Shown: in pieces, positions 54,601 to 64,000 of the stretch
How positions within the stretch are numbered: position 1 is the stretch's first letter
Layout: the number at the start of each line of letters is the position of its first letter
DNA from: Litoditis marina
Taxonomy: Eukaryota > Nematoda > Chromadorea > Rhabditida > Rhabditidae
DNA: 64,000 nt
Direction of reading: 5' to 3'
Assembly: GCA_964036275.1 (NCBI GenBank)
Contig: OZ038434.1
Span: 31,458,947-31,522,946 of the forward strand
The notes under the pieces: model-generated
What the model was told of the DNA's origin: nothing
Database searches by the model: none
What the model saw: the letters and a program-made list of their open reading frames with translations, nothing else
Translations under genes and position numbers: made by a program

Positions 54601-56450
54601 AACGATGAGAATGGTATACATTGTACTTTCACGTTAAATGGAATGATAGTTACGAGAACGCTTCCACAAGAAAATAAAGAAATGTTGGTTTGCCAGTCGG
54701 TGGTAGAATGTAAAAAGGAATAAATTTCGACGTTTATACGGCGCTCTTTGATGAAATGTAACTTAGTCAATTACGCCGAACCGGCAAAGTGAGGTTCACC
54801 TTTCATGTGTAACCTGACAAAAATAGGTTATTTTAGTGTTTTTTTCCACAATAACTAGGACTGCTTTTCATGCTTTCCAAAGAACCCACAATGAAGTTTC
54901 ATATTACTCATGCACGATGTTTATTGTTAACCTATCAATATACGATATACACTAAAATATGTACCTTCAGGTGTTCGTTTGAAGGAGAAAATGGAGAAGA
55001 CGTTCCATTCACTCCAAGAAAACTTTTCGAGCGTTCTCTGGCAGACGTTGAAGGAAGAGAAGACCTGAGATTGAAACTTGACGAACTGAGAAAAACAAAC
55101 GGTTTCGTGGCCGGCATGGAAGCTGCACTCAATACTGCCCTCGTGAAACGGCAGGCATACCACTCAGGTAGAATAATAAATTCATATATTCACAAATGTG
55201 GTGTTAAAATATGAAACCCGAACTTGGAGGGTCAATTATTAATGAAATGAGAGCAATTACGGTCTTAAATAGAAAGTTCTGAGGCCTCATCGCTTCATAA
55301 ACGCAAACGCATGTTCTTGTTTTATTTTCTGTTTTTAGGTACTCTCACGGGGAATCACTGCAAGAGGTTTTTCTCCAATATACATCTCATAGTTGAGAAG
55401 ATGAGTCTATACAGGAACTCAAATCCACACCAGGAACTGATTGTGAGGAACCTCGCTCAGAAATACATAAATGTGAGTGTCCCAAAATTGACGTAACGCA
55501 AATATACACATAAAATTACAGCCCAGTTCATACACATTTCTTGTTCTTTAAGCACGAGCACTGAACATTTTGACGGATGAGAATGAATGTACGAGAGCGA
55601 ATTTCCTAAGAATAGGTTTCGAAGATATCAAATAAATGTACCTTCAGGTGTGTGGTCCTCTTCGACTGATTCAGTCCTACAGTGCAGTGAAATTTCTGTC
55701 GGAAGAGGAACTGAGGAACCTGAAATTGGCAACATCTAGGCTTGTCCGAATTCTGAGAGCGCAACTGCCGAACATTCGCATCAGCCCGAAAATTCACAAT
55801 TTGACGAGTGAGTGCTAAGTGTGCTTGGTTTTCGCATGTGATTGTTAAGAAAATTGCTTATCTTATCATTTATGCTGCAGAGCGTGTTTTCAAAAACGTG
55901 CTTCCGAATCAGTATCCCGATACATTTGGATTTGGTATTCCAAAATTTCCATAGTATGCACATGAACACGTTTGGCTGACGAAGGTGTATCACAATTGAA
56001 GAGGGAGGTCATATAATAGAGCTATTCCAGAGAAACTGATAAATATCGGATTCATTCATATTCACAAACTTCATTTTCATACGTTCCACATGTTTTAGTC
56101 TCTTTTGCCGCGCGCAACGATAATTTAGGTACCTCAGGCCCTAGGATACCTAAACTCTGTACTCCTCTAATTTATAGGTTTCATACAGAAAAAAATCAAT
56201 GCAATAACATTTTGCTTAAGATCATACCTTCGAATTCGCGGAACGGTGGGGCACCTTGGGACACTTCTCCGAGCAATTCCTTGAAAGTGGCCATGTACCG
56301 TGGAACAAAGTTGCGGCCCAATTCCACAATTCACGTACTGGAAGCGAGAAGTTGATGCAAATTATTCGCCAAGTGAATACAAGAGCAACAATTCTGTACC
56401 GACACAACTTGAAGTCAACATTGCTCCGTCCTGATAATGATAATGATTGA
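51601..56450 (+). CDS. Transposon-related nematode protein, possibly domesticated
   Basis: Main model: 51601-51664, 54069-54234, 54971-55167, 55339-55472, 55648-55807 and 56221-56450; all phases agree, 316 residues. The ATG follows TATTTCAG by eight bases, a likely trans-splice site. The N-terminal part is polar (GKYQRPTKKEIEEHNAAASP, then FSALSGKGMGLLKK). The C-terminal part has helical segments ending in ISPKIHNLTNHTFEFAERWG and TLGHFSEQFLES. A Pro-Lys-x-His followed 20-30 residues on by G-x2-G-x-FSEQ occurs, to my knowledge, in proteins tied to DNA transposons in many animals; the exact family is uncertain. No catalytic triad was identified. Three more acceptor-led exons with stops could give short isoforms (43, 163 and about 264 residues). 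Confidence 0.72.
52130..52200 (-). repeat. tRNA-like segment
   Basis: The minus strand has TAGTGTAGTGGTTAGCACC (A box) and GGTTCGATTCCCGGC (B box). The stem ends do not pair fully, so it is probably a SINE or pseudo-tRNA. Confidence 0.5.
52320..52560. mobile_element. MITE, family A
   Basis: TAACCGGGTTTTTTGATAAC at the left and ACCAAATAAACCCGGTTA at the right, nested in the 1.1-kb element. Confidence 0.65.
52675..52760 (+). repeat. tRNA-like segment
   Basis: GGTCCGGTAGCGCAGTGGCAG resembles an A box and GCAGGTTCGATCCCGCG a B box. No complete cloverleaf. Confidence 0.5.
53389..53456 (+). CDS. Alternative last exon a of the gene starting at 51601
   Basis: After TTCATTGCAG the frame that continues exon 1 reads DLQRRAGERGGGEESRLDKK-IV and a stop; AATAAA follows at once. 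Spliced to exon 1 it gives a 43-residue polar protein. Phase and acceptor are good, but so short a product could also be chance. Confidence 0.4.
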
Positions 56451-56817
56451 GAATTTATCAACTATTTATTGAATTCATAAATGACCGTTTGTGAAAGTTT
56501 ATATCAGGTAAATGATAACCTACGATATTAGAGTACGTTGCTTATAGGAATTTGGTGTTTTGTGTATATTTTCACTTATACGGTTAATCTATGTACTGAT
56601 ATATTAACACCGGTCGTGAATTGAACGGATGTGTTAAATATATGTGTTACTCAGTAGCATTCATTTGCATAATATCAATTTATCAGTTCTAATAAATTGA
56701 AACAACAAATGCGATCCTGTAAGACTATATTTAAACGAATCTCACTTACCGGAAACTGTTGCCGCTTCGCCACGCCACAGCTGACCGGGCAAGGACGACC
56801 ACCTTCACATTTCCTCT
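53654..56817 (-). CDS. Minus exon pair, possible alternative C-terminus of the 57847-62289 gene
   Basis: Exons 56750-56817 and 53654-53728 join in phase 0 and read RKCEGGRPCPVSCGVAKRQQ-FP then HSEGDDLVQFTSDFHPATAI-SKKR and a stop. The first needs a preceding exon ending in phase 1. Exon 7 of the upstream gene (58246-58376) ends in phase 1 (TCC A), so a splice would give S-K-RKCEGG. No separate start exon was found between the upstream gene's polyadenylation signal and 56818. They may be an alternative 3' end or a small downstream gene. The intron between them contains most exons of the plus-strand gene. Confidence 0.5.
54462..54723 (+). CDS. Alternative last exon b of the gene starting at 51601
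   Basis: It follows AACTTTCAG and continues exon 54069-54234 in phase as R-AFTRRKREKIPEQGDQNAEE, then an acidic stretch, ending ECKKE and a stop. No GT inside it would allow an in-frame join to exon 54971, so inclusion must end the protein (163 residues). Basic then acidic composition; no domain recognised. Confidence 0.45.
55881..55954 (+). CDS. Alternative last exon c of the gene starting at 51601
   Basis: After TATGCTGCAG, in phase with exon 55648-55807, it reads KRVFKNVLPNQYPDTFGFGI-PKFP and a stop. Use of this exon would remove the FSEQ-containing C-terminus. Confidence 0.4.
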
Positions 56818-57758
56818 CTGTAAATATATCAGATTAGTTATGTTACCTGAATTTTGAAAAAAAAAACAATTGCTGTGCAAGTAAGCGAAGCATATACAAT
56901 TAACGCATTTCTGACCATTCAAATTACGTCTACATTGCTAATAGACTTTGTTAGAAGTTGAAGGTATCAAAAATTACAACAATATATCAAAACAATAAGA
57001 ATTAACATGTATGTGAAATCAACGATGTTGCAACAACAAAACTGTTCTTGATCGACGTTTTGATCAGCGATGCGGACTTAGCATTGGGGCACGAATAATG
57101 TTCTCTGTGGGTCAGAAACCAACTTCCGACAGATAATCTCGAGAGCTGGGAGTTATATAAAAAATCTTTTTATCTGATAATTATGAGCACGTATCATACT
57201 CTCTGAACTAAGCTTTTGAGAAAGATTGGTTCATGGAATAATAAGTTGTGATCATTTGAAAATTTAAAACACGTTTTTCTGCGTGGGTTTGGCTGATTCA
57301 GAGCCCAAAAGCTTAGTTCAGAGAAATCATAATATTCTCTTTCAAATAATCAATGAAAACTATTACACAAATATCAACTTTTTCCAATTATCGATCATAA
57401 GTGTTCAATTGCGGGTCCCGCACGGAATGGTTTTTGCTAAATTCTGGGTGCAGCCTTTAAACCGAGCGCGGCGATGTGTGAGTCGCGTGTATGCTCGTCA
57501 ATTTGAAACTGCTTCGCGCGTTCTCAAAAACATATATTTTTTCATACATGTAACACAATTCCATTATTTTCTCGATCTTATCTGTATTACAGTTTGATTG
57601 AATGGAATACTCCACGTTTTATTTACTTTTACTTTTACATCATATAATACGTTTTCCAGTCTACTATGCCTTCATGCAGGATTTTAATGAACTGGTTAAT
57701 ATTTCTATTAGTAAAACATCTTATCAGCAACATGGAAACGAACACAATTTAATATGAC

Positions 57759-57764
57759 TTTATT
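57759..57764 (-). terminator. Polyadenylation signal of the repeat-protein gene
   Basis: TTTATT on the plus strand (AATAAA on the minus) lies 83 bases beyond the stop codon at 57847. Confidence 0.7.
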
Positions 57765-57846
57765 GTCGAATACAAACTGAATAATACAAGAATACCGGTG
57801 TCAACATCTAAAGATCACAATCTATCATGTCGTAGTTCTCGATTCC

Positions 57847-60800
57847 TCAGAACTGGTTCATCTGATCTGGCTTGGCAAGTTTCACGTACGGAAGAGAGGA
57901 TGAAATGTTCTTGGGTTTCTGAGGACGTTGTTGACCACCTGAAAATATTGAATTTCTGTATTGTATTAATTCAATACCGTCGCACCTAGAACGTCTACGT
58001 GACCTCGTCACGGCCTAAGCCTAGTGCAAAGACACGGTCGACGCAAACTTTAAATCGTCTTGTTGGTTTTTCGTGGTAAATTTTCGGTTTTTATTCACAA
58101 AAGAATCACTTTTTCAATCGGTAAGTGTAATCGTCGGTTTAAGACTGGTACTAATCAGTGAATTTTCGTTTGTGAGCTGTAATGTTGATGAATTAGGCCC
58201 GATTACATGCTTGTGTGTGTTCAGTCGATAACGAAATAAACTCACTGGATCTCTTCTGACTGAATCTATCAAGAACGTTGCCAATACCAGGAAGAAGTTT
58301 GTACAAGTCTTCACAGGCGCCAGTTTCCACATTGGGAATGTAGTGACCACAGCAGCAGAGGCACTTGTCTCCCACGCTGAAACAGATTCTTTTTCATGTT
58401 TTTTTCCCACTTTATTTCTGCACATTTGTACCTTATCGCAAAACCTTGTATTTGCTGGATGAAACTTCCCCAATAACATACAGTAAGTCATAGTTTTCTT
58501 GTGTTTGTAAATCACAGAATCGGTTAATTACCTGGCGCACGATGTTCCGTGGATGAGGTCTGCGAGAAGCTGTTCTCCCTTGTCCCCTCTCTCGTTCTGA
58601 TCTGGTTGCTCTGCGAAAGTGAAATCAAACTGTGTGAACGGCATCGAGCTGTTGGAGCGCGACTTTCGAGAAGAGAAAGAATCGATGAAGTTGTCGTTTG
58701 GTTGGGACCGAGATGCGTATGTTTCAACCCCACGTCCACCTGGTCCTCTTCTATCTTCACGGTCTTCTGGTCCACGTCTGCCGTCTCGGCCGGAAGGTCC
58801 GAATGGCTCGTCGTCACGAGGTCCGAAGGGTCTACGACCACCGGGCCCTCTTCTGTCTTCTCGGTCTTCAGGTCCACGTCTACCACCGCGACCGCCGGGT
58901 CCTCTTCTGTCTTCACGGTCTTCTGGTCCACGTCTGCCGTCCCGACCGGAAGGTCCGAATGGTTCGTCGTCACGAGGTCCGAAGGGTCCACGACCACCGG
59001 GACCTCTTCTATCTTCTCGGTCTTCAGGTCCGCGTCTACTACCGCGACCACCTGGTCCTCTTCTGTCTTCACGATCTTCTGGTCCACGTCTGCCGTCCCG
59101 ACCGGAAGGTCCGAATGGTTCGTCGTCCCGAGGTCCGAAGGGTCGACGACCACCGGGACCTCTTCTATCTTCTCGGTCTTCAGGTCCGCGTCTACCACCG
59201 CGACCACCTGGTCCTCTTCTGTCTTCACGGTCGTCTGGTCCACGTCTTCCGTCACGACCGGGTGGTCCGAATGGCTCGTCGTCGCGAGGTCCGAAGGGTC
59301 CACGACCACCGGGACCTCTTCTATCTTCGCGATCTTCAGACCCACGTCTACCACCGCGACCGCCGGGTCCTCTTCTGTCTTCACGGTCTTCTGGTCCACG
59401 TCTTCCGTCACGAGCGGGTGGTCCGAATGGCTCGTCGTCGCGAGGTCCGAAGGGTCTACGACCACCGGAACCTCTTCTATCTTCGCGATCTTCAGGTTCA
59501 CGTCTACCACCGCGACCGCCGGGTCCTCTTCTGTCTTCACGGTCTTCTGGTCCACGTCTTCCGTCACGAGCGGGTGGTCCGAATGGCTCGTCGTCGCGAG
59601 GTCCGAAGGGTCTACGACCACCGGGACCTCTTCTATCTCCGCGATCTTCAGGTCCACGTCTACCACCGCGACTGCCGGGTCCTCTTCTGTCTTCACGGTC
59701 TTCTGGTCCACGTCTTCCGTCACGACCGGGTGGTCCGAATGGCTCGTCATCACGAGGTCCGAAGGGTCTACGACCACCGGGACCTCTTCTATCTTCTCGG
59801 TCTTCAGGTCCGCGTCTACCACCGCGACCACCTGGTCCTCTTCTGTCTCCACGGTCTTCTGGTCCACGTCTTCCGTCACGACCGGGTGGTCCGAATGGCT
59901 CGTCGTCGCGAAGTCCGAAGGGTCTACGACCACCGGGACCTCTTCTATCTTCGCGATCTTCGGGTCCACGTCTACCACCGCGACCGCCGGGTCCTCTTCT
60001 GTCTTCACGGTCTTCTGGTCCACGTCTTCCGTCACGACCGGGTGGTCCGAATGGCTCGTCGTCGCGAGGTCCGAAGGGTCTACGACCACCGGGACCTCTT
60101 CTATCTTCGCGATCTTCCGGTCCACGTCTACCACCGCGACCGCCGGGTCCTCTTCTGTCTTCACGGTCTTCTGGTCCACGTCTTCCGTCACGACCGGGTG
60201 GTCCGAATGGCTCGTCGCCGCGAGGTCCGAAGGGTCTACGACCACCGGGACCTGTTCTATCTTCACGATCTTCAGGTCCGCGTCTACCACCGCGACCGCT
60301 TTGTTGCTGATATGAAGGTCCGTCATATTGATTCTGGTCAGAATACTCCATGCCATCGTTTACTTGTCTTTTGTTTCTTCGTTGACCCTGGCCGGCAGAT
60401 TCATCCATCATTTTCATTCGGAATAACTCGGTGGTGAACTTCTGAAAAAGTCAATCAGCATTGAACACTGCCAATAAAAACTTTCTGTTTTCTGGAGACA
60501 CTGCGAAGTTCTTACCGCTTTATGAACATTAGTTTACAGTGTTCAATTTCCAACGAAGCATACGAATCATCAAAACGATGAAGAGCAACGGTCATAGGTC
60601 ATTTCACAGAGAACGAGAGAGTGGCTAGATCGAAGATAAGTAGATTGTATGACCGCTTATTGGAGGACATTGTTAAATTGACCGTGTGCTGTTCGTAACG
60701 GTTTAATAGATCCTCCAGCTCACCTCATCATCTTCTTCCTTGAGCATTTGTCTTAGTTTTTCCATTCGACCATTTCCCAAAAACATTGGAGGCGGACATC

Positions 60801-62289
60801 CACCCTTTTCCTGACTTATTTCACAGGCACGCTGATCATCACATGACTCGTGAATCGGTCGAACTTCTTTCAGTCTGGAATGGTTCACTATATTAAAAAA
60901 ACATCTTGTCGAAGTTCACGCAATGTGAACTGTACATGAAGACAAATGAATTAGCCTCTACAGGATTTTGAATCTCTCAAATAAACCGTCAACTTATATA
61001 TTGCATCGTTTTTACGCGACCGCCAAATCACTTCGTATTTTAACGGTAACTCTCATTTTTAGGTTTCAGCTTCTGCATCTTGGTATGACAGCTCAAACTA
61101 CAAACACAGCTCAAAATAATGAACTACTTACGGACAGTGGCTCCGTCTGCTTTCACCAGCAGTTTCATTTCTGGAACGGCATTCGAAACTCTTGGAGCAG
61201 AATCCACACTTTGGGGGAGCGCCACGACTTTGGTAGTCGGCAACAATCATGTTGTACCTCTCCGTCGCCTTTGCTTCTACGAACTGAAACAACAACAATT
61301 GCAGTTATTTTCTGTTTTTTGGATCGCTTCCTGAGCATTCTTTTCCTGCTACCGTTTAGGCTCTCAAATCGGTAAAGCTCGACTTGAAAGTCTGTAAATT
61401 GTTGCTCAGCTGGTGCGAGTGGTATGAGGAACGGATACTCCACAGCCAAACGCTGGAGCTTTTGTTCCAAAAAGATCAGAAGGTCGACGTACGTTTTTCA
61501 TGTAGTCGGGCCATCTTTCTTTCACTGGAACCATGGTACAGGACGCGGGAAGGGTGTCGAGGGCTTGGTCGGGCCACCAACATTTTACCTGAGATGATCG
61601 TATAATTGAGCTAAACTATGGCAAACTTTCAAGAACTGCAAAGATATTGTATTTATTTTTATTATTGTCAGTATTTGAGTGTGAGCACCATGTCGTACCT
61701 ATACATCATTTTACTGCATAAGTGATCTCAAGAATTGTTAACATGGACTAACAAAAGAACTTTTTGAGAATTCGTTCATGAAATGTCTGCCCTGAGGGCT
61801 GTTAACCCATATCCACGTTAGTTCTGAAATAGAGCTCACCTTTTCCCAGTCTCCCCATTGACCACATCTGTCTCCTGGTCTGGGTCGAGGTCCCGGGCCT
61901 GGTCTCGGCCTCGGCCGTTGCCGGTCTGGAAATCACACAATGAATGAACATTACTGTTCAACTTTTTTTGATCAGTAACAAAAAGTTTTTACCCATACGC
62001 TACCTCAACTTACACATCAATCAGGCGAGTGCACGTTTGATGTAACGTCTTTATATGTGTATGTTTGAGAAGGCGATAGATGAGGCGAGGTAGAAAACGT
62101 TTTCACATCTGAAAACAGCATCAACCCACTATTTCTGTTGAACTGTGGTCCGGAAGTTTCATTTGTGTTGGGCAGCAACGAAATGAGAGTTAGGTAGGCT
62201 GCATTTGGGTCAATATCTTCCGATTGATACGATGGGCCTCGTTGACCCACGACCAGGCCGAGTATGGGTACCAACACCCAGAGATACAT
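57847..62289 (-). CDS. Secreted Cys-containing protein with Arg/Gly/Pro/Glu/Asp repeats
   Basis: Eight minus exons: 62130-62289, 61840-61925, 61493-61588, 61132-61283, 60724-60874, 58532-60441, 58246-58376 and 57847-57938; every join keeps frame, 925 residues. A signal peptide MYLWVLVPILGLVVG is followed by a Pro/Arg-rich linker, a Cys/Trp segment (RCGQWGDWEKVKCWWPDQAL), a CGFCSKSFEC segment and a CDDQRAC...GGCPPPMF segment. RRNKR precedes the repeats and could be a furin site. Exon 6 holds about ten 52-residue repeats built on GRRGPEDREDRRGPGGRRPF and GPRDDEPFGPPGRD. A Cys-rich end (CLCCCGHYIP, GACEDLY) follows. Nothing matches a family I know. The dense alternating charge suggests a disordered extracellular polyampholyte, such as a cuticle or matrix component; that is inference. 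Confidence 0.85.
58745..60320. repeat. 156-bp coding minisatellite, about ten units
   Basis: GGTCCGAATGGCTCGTCGTC-like blocks recur every 156 bases, from about 58797 to 60201. The unit encodes 52 residues of the minus-strand protein. Because it is GC-rich and free of stops, several other frames on both strands stay open for over 550 codons; they lack splice and start context and are treated as shadows. Confidence 0.9.
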
Positions 62290-62678
62290 CTGGAAGTGTC
62301 TCAGATGTGCGACAACGATTTGCTCCAATAACAAATCGAATAGTTGGTAATCCAAATTAGTTTTCAGACGAAGTAACCTGCTTGGAGCTAAACGCGCACA
62401 TTGTAAACTAGACTCAGAGAAGGTGAATAGTACTTTAAAACCAGAAAGAAACGATTAAATTAATAGTTGCGCAGTCATTGGACTTTCTGTTGATGGTATA
62501 GTTTAAGAAATAGAAAAATAAGTAACGACAAATAATTATTGGAGGTTGGTATTCTTTCACTGAATGATATGATTTAAGTGTATTCTGTTAACGAAATAAA
62601 GAGTTAGAAGATATTTTGTTGGAGCGAAAGGAAACTTTAGCTGTGTCTCGAGATACTCTCTTCTTACTCCGAGGCCCC

Positions 62679-62686
62679 TATTTATA
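62679..62686 (-). promoter_or_regulatory. Candidate TATA box of the repeat-protein gene
   Basis: The minus strand reads ACTATAAATAGGGGCC, a strong TATAAATA match, about 390 bases upstream of the start codon at 62289. The long leader implied could contain an unseen intron or a trans-splice site. Confidence 0.45.
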
Positions 62687-62756
62687 GTGACGCGGCGCGG
62701 TTAAACAAAGACGAATTGGTGTGGATGTCTAACCTTCGCTGAGCACAGCCTGGCTC

Positions 62757-63450
62757 CGCTGGCCACTGCTTCAATTGGGTAAACAGTTTAGTGACCATGC
62801 TCAATCGTCGCGAGTTTACAAGGAAATGAACTTCTTGTGTGCAATTATGCGCGTTGGAGTGATTTGAATTGTGTCGAGGTTTCATTATATCATAGTATCA
62901 ATAACCTTGAAATCATGTATAATTAACGTAGCTAAGTGTTGCACTAGTTGCACTAGCACTATATATTCGGTGCAAGCTGGCCACTGCTTCAATTGGGTAA
63001 ACAGTTTGGTGACCATGGCTCAATCGTCGCTAGTTTACAAGGAAATGAATGAGAATGTCTCTGGCTTGTACGTGCACGCTGCAAGTTGTGACACGTTGAT
63101 GAGTCCACGTTCATGTGCACGTGGTAGTCGAACGTTGATGAATTGTATGTTACACGTTTCACGTGACCATTCACTCTACTACTGGCTTGTGAATGGGTGC
63201 TGACACCTTTGTGACCAGCATAGCAGTTGACAAGGAGATGAACTTTTTGTATGCAATTATGTATGTTTAAATGCAATGGAAACTAGCAATGTTGAGAAAC
63301 GTTGTTGATGATAATGACGCGTTTGTTATATGCAACGTAACTGATAGTTGCACTGGCAGTGTATACTTTGTGCCAGACAACCACTGCTTATTGGCGTTCT
63401 ATTTGGGTCAACAACTAAGTGACCTTACGATTGTCCTCTAAGTATATCAC
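62757..63450. repeat. Diverged tandem repeats upstream of the repeat-protein gene
   Basis: CTGGCCACTGCTTCAATTGGGTAAACAG recurs at 62757 and 62978, each followed by GTGACCAT, CTCAATCGTCGC and GTTTACAAGGAAATGAA. A third, weaker unit is at about 63217-63450 (CAAGGAGATGAACTTTTTGTATGC, AACCACTGCTTATTGG). Period about 220 bases. Confidence 0.65.
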
Positions 63451-63510
63451 AATCTTGCAGTATTTGCATCGAAATATGTTAGAACTGAACTCTCTGTACT
63501 TTTCTCAGCT

Positions 63511-63618
63511 AGAAAGATCGGGAACAAGTGACGAGGAATTCGCCGATCTCGAGCTTTTGCCACTTTGTTTGCGCCGAGTTTTGTTTGTCGAGTTCGCGGA
63601 GGTCGTGTAAAAACAAGG
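63511..63618 (+). other. Possible exon of an unidentified gene
   Basis: After CTTTTCTCAG the plus strand reads LERSGTSDEEFADLELLPLC and continues LRRVLFVEFAEVV to a stop at 63610, just before a good donor (ACAAG then GTGAGT at 63618). The stop before the donor argues against a coding internal exon. The rest of the gene, if any, is outside the window. Confidence 0.2.
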
Positions 63619-63633
63619 TGAGTCAGACACAGT

Positions 63634-64000
63634 AGCAATCTCTCGATTGTCAGGAAGGTCAGTGAGATTATCAGGTTATCTATAGAACGAATTTTCGGAA
63701 ATCGAACCTTCACGGTATATTTTTCTAGATCGATATGTTTGTAGTTTTATCTCATTGCTTTTGTTTTGTATGGAGAAATCTCTCGATTGTCATGAAGGTC
63801 AATGAGATTATCTATAAAATTAATACTTAGAAATCGACCCTTTACGGTACCTTTTACCCTCTCAATGTGTCTATGGTATGATACTATTGATTTCCAGTAG
63901 TTATTGATATTGTCTTTTGTTTTGTGTGCAGTCATCTCTCAAATATCAGGAAGGTTAATGAGGTTATCTTTAGAATAAACTATTGGAAATCGACCCTTCA
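63634..64000. repeat. Tandem repeat at the right edge
   Basis: ATCTCTCGATTGTCAGGAAGGTCAGTGAGATTATC at 63638, a close copy at 63777 and a third at 63934, each followed by GGAAATCGAACCTTCACGGTA-like sequence. Period 139-157 bases; the array runs off the window. Confidence 0.8.

Noticed and set aside
58524..60356. Very long ORFs (up to 610 codons) in other frames over the coding minisatellite, on both strands
   Set aside because: They exist because the 156-base unit lacks stops in those frames. Only the -frame used in the gene model joins upstream and downstream exons at good splice sites with matching phase and ends in unique, Cys-containing sequence.

Overview
This window looks like nuclear DNA from a free-living nematode, most likely Caenorhabditis or a close relative. 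Introns are bounded by GT and a TTTTCAG-like acceptor, several start codons sit just downstream of a TTTCAG that would suit spliced-leader trans-splicing, and the recognisable genes (acid sphingomyelinase, single-domain C-type lectins) are typical of that group. There are no bacterial or viral features. About half of the window is repeats: many small inverted-repeat elements (MITEs), a tRNA-derived SINE family, minisatellites, one satellite array and fragments of larger elements. All exon models were built by hand from reading frame, splice-site sequence and phase; nothing was checked against a database or transcript data.

Layout. 1-475: fragment of a retroelement-like sequence. 2205-11608 (minus): two neighbouring secreted C-type lectin genes, the second lacking a locatable first exon. 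12276-12806: a perfect 193-bp inverted repeat. 12920-13760: a 130-bp minisatellite carrying TGACGTCA palindromes. 14-23 kb: mainly repeats, a LINE remnant at 18.1-18.3 kb and a possible broken transposon-type gene at 20.6-21.7 kb. 23.5-25.8 kb: a GC-rich satellite interrupted by a 1.26-kb insertion with coding remnants.

25994-36503 (minus) and 38143-46276 (plus): two head-to-head acid sphingomyelinase genes, each with 19 exons and the same intron phases. The minus copy has a damaged splice acceptor before exon 15 and is surrounded by vestigial exon copies, so it may be degenerating. 46796-49882 (minus): a 215-residue four-helix membrane protein with MARVEL-like topology. 51601-56450 (plus): a 316-residue protein related to a transposon-associated family, with three phase-compatible alternative last exons. 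57847-62289 (minus): a 925-residue secreted cysteine-containing protein with about ten copies of a 52-residue Arg/Gly/Pro/Glu/Asp repeat. Two further minus exons (56750-56817 and 53654-53728) join its exon 7 in phase and may form an alternative C-terminus that interleaves with the plus-strand gene.

Functionally, the sphingomyelinases (lipid hydrolysis), lectins and repeat protein are all predicted to be secreted or lysosomal; no common pathway links the genes. The most notable items are the duplicated sphingomyelinase locus with its broken splice site, the polyampholyte secreted protein with its alternative ends, the interleaved genes at 51-57 kb and the perfect inverted repeat.
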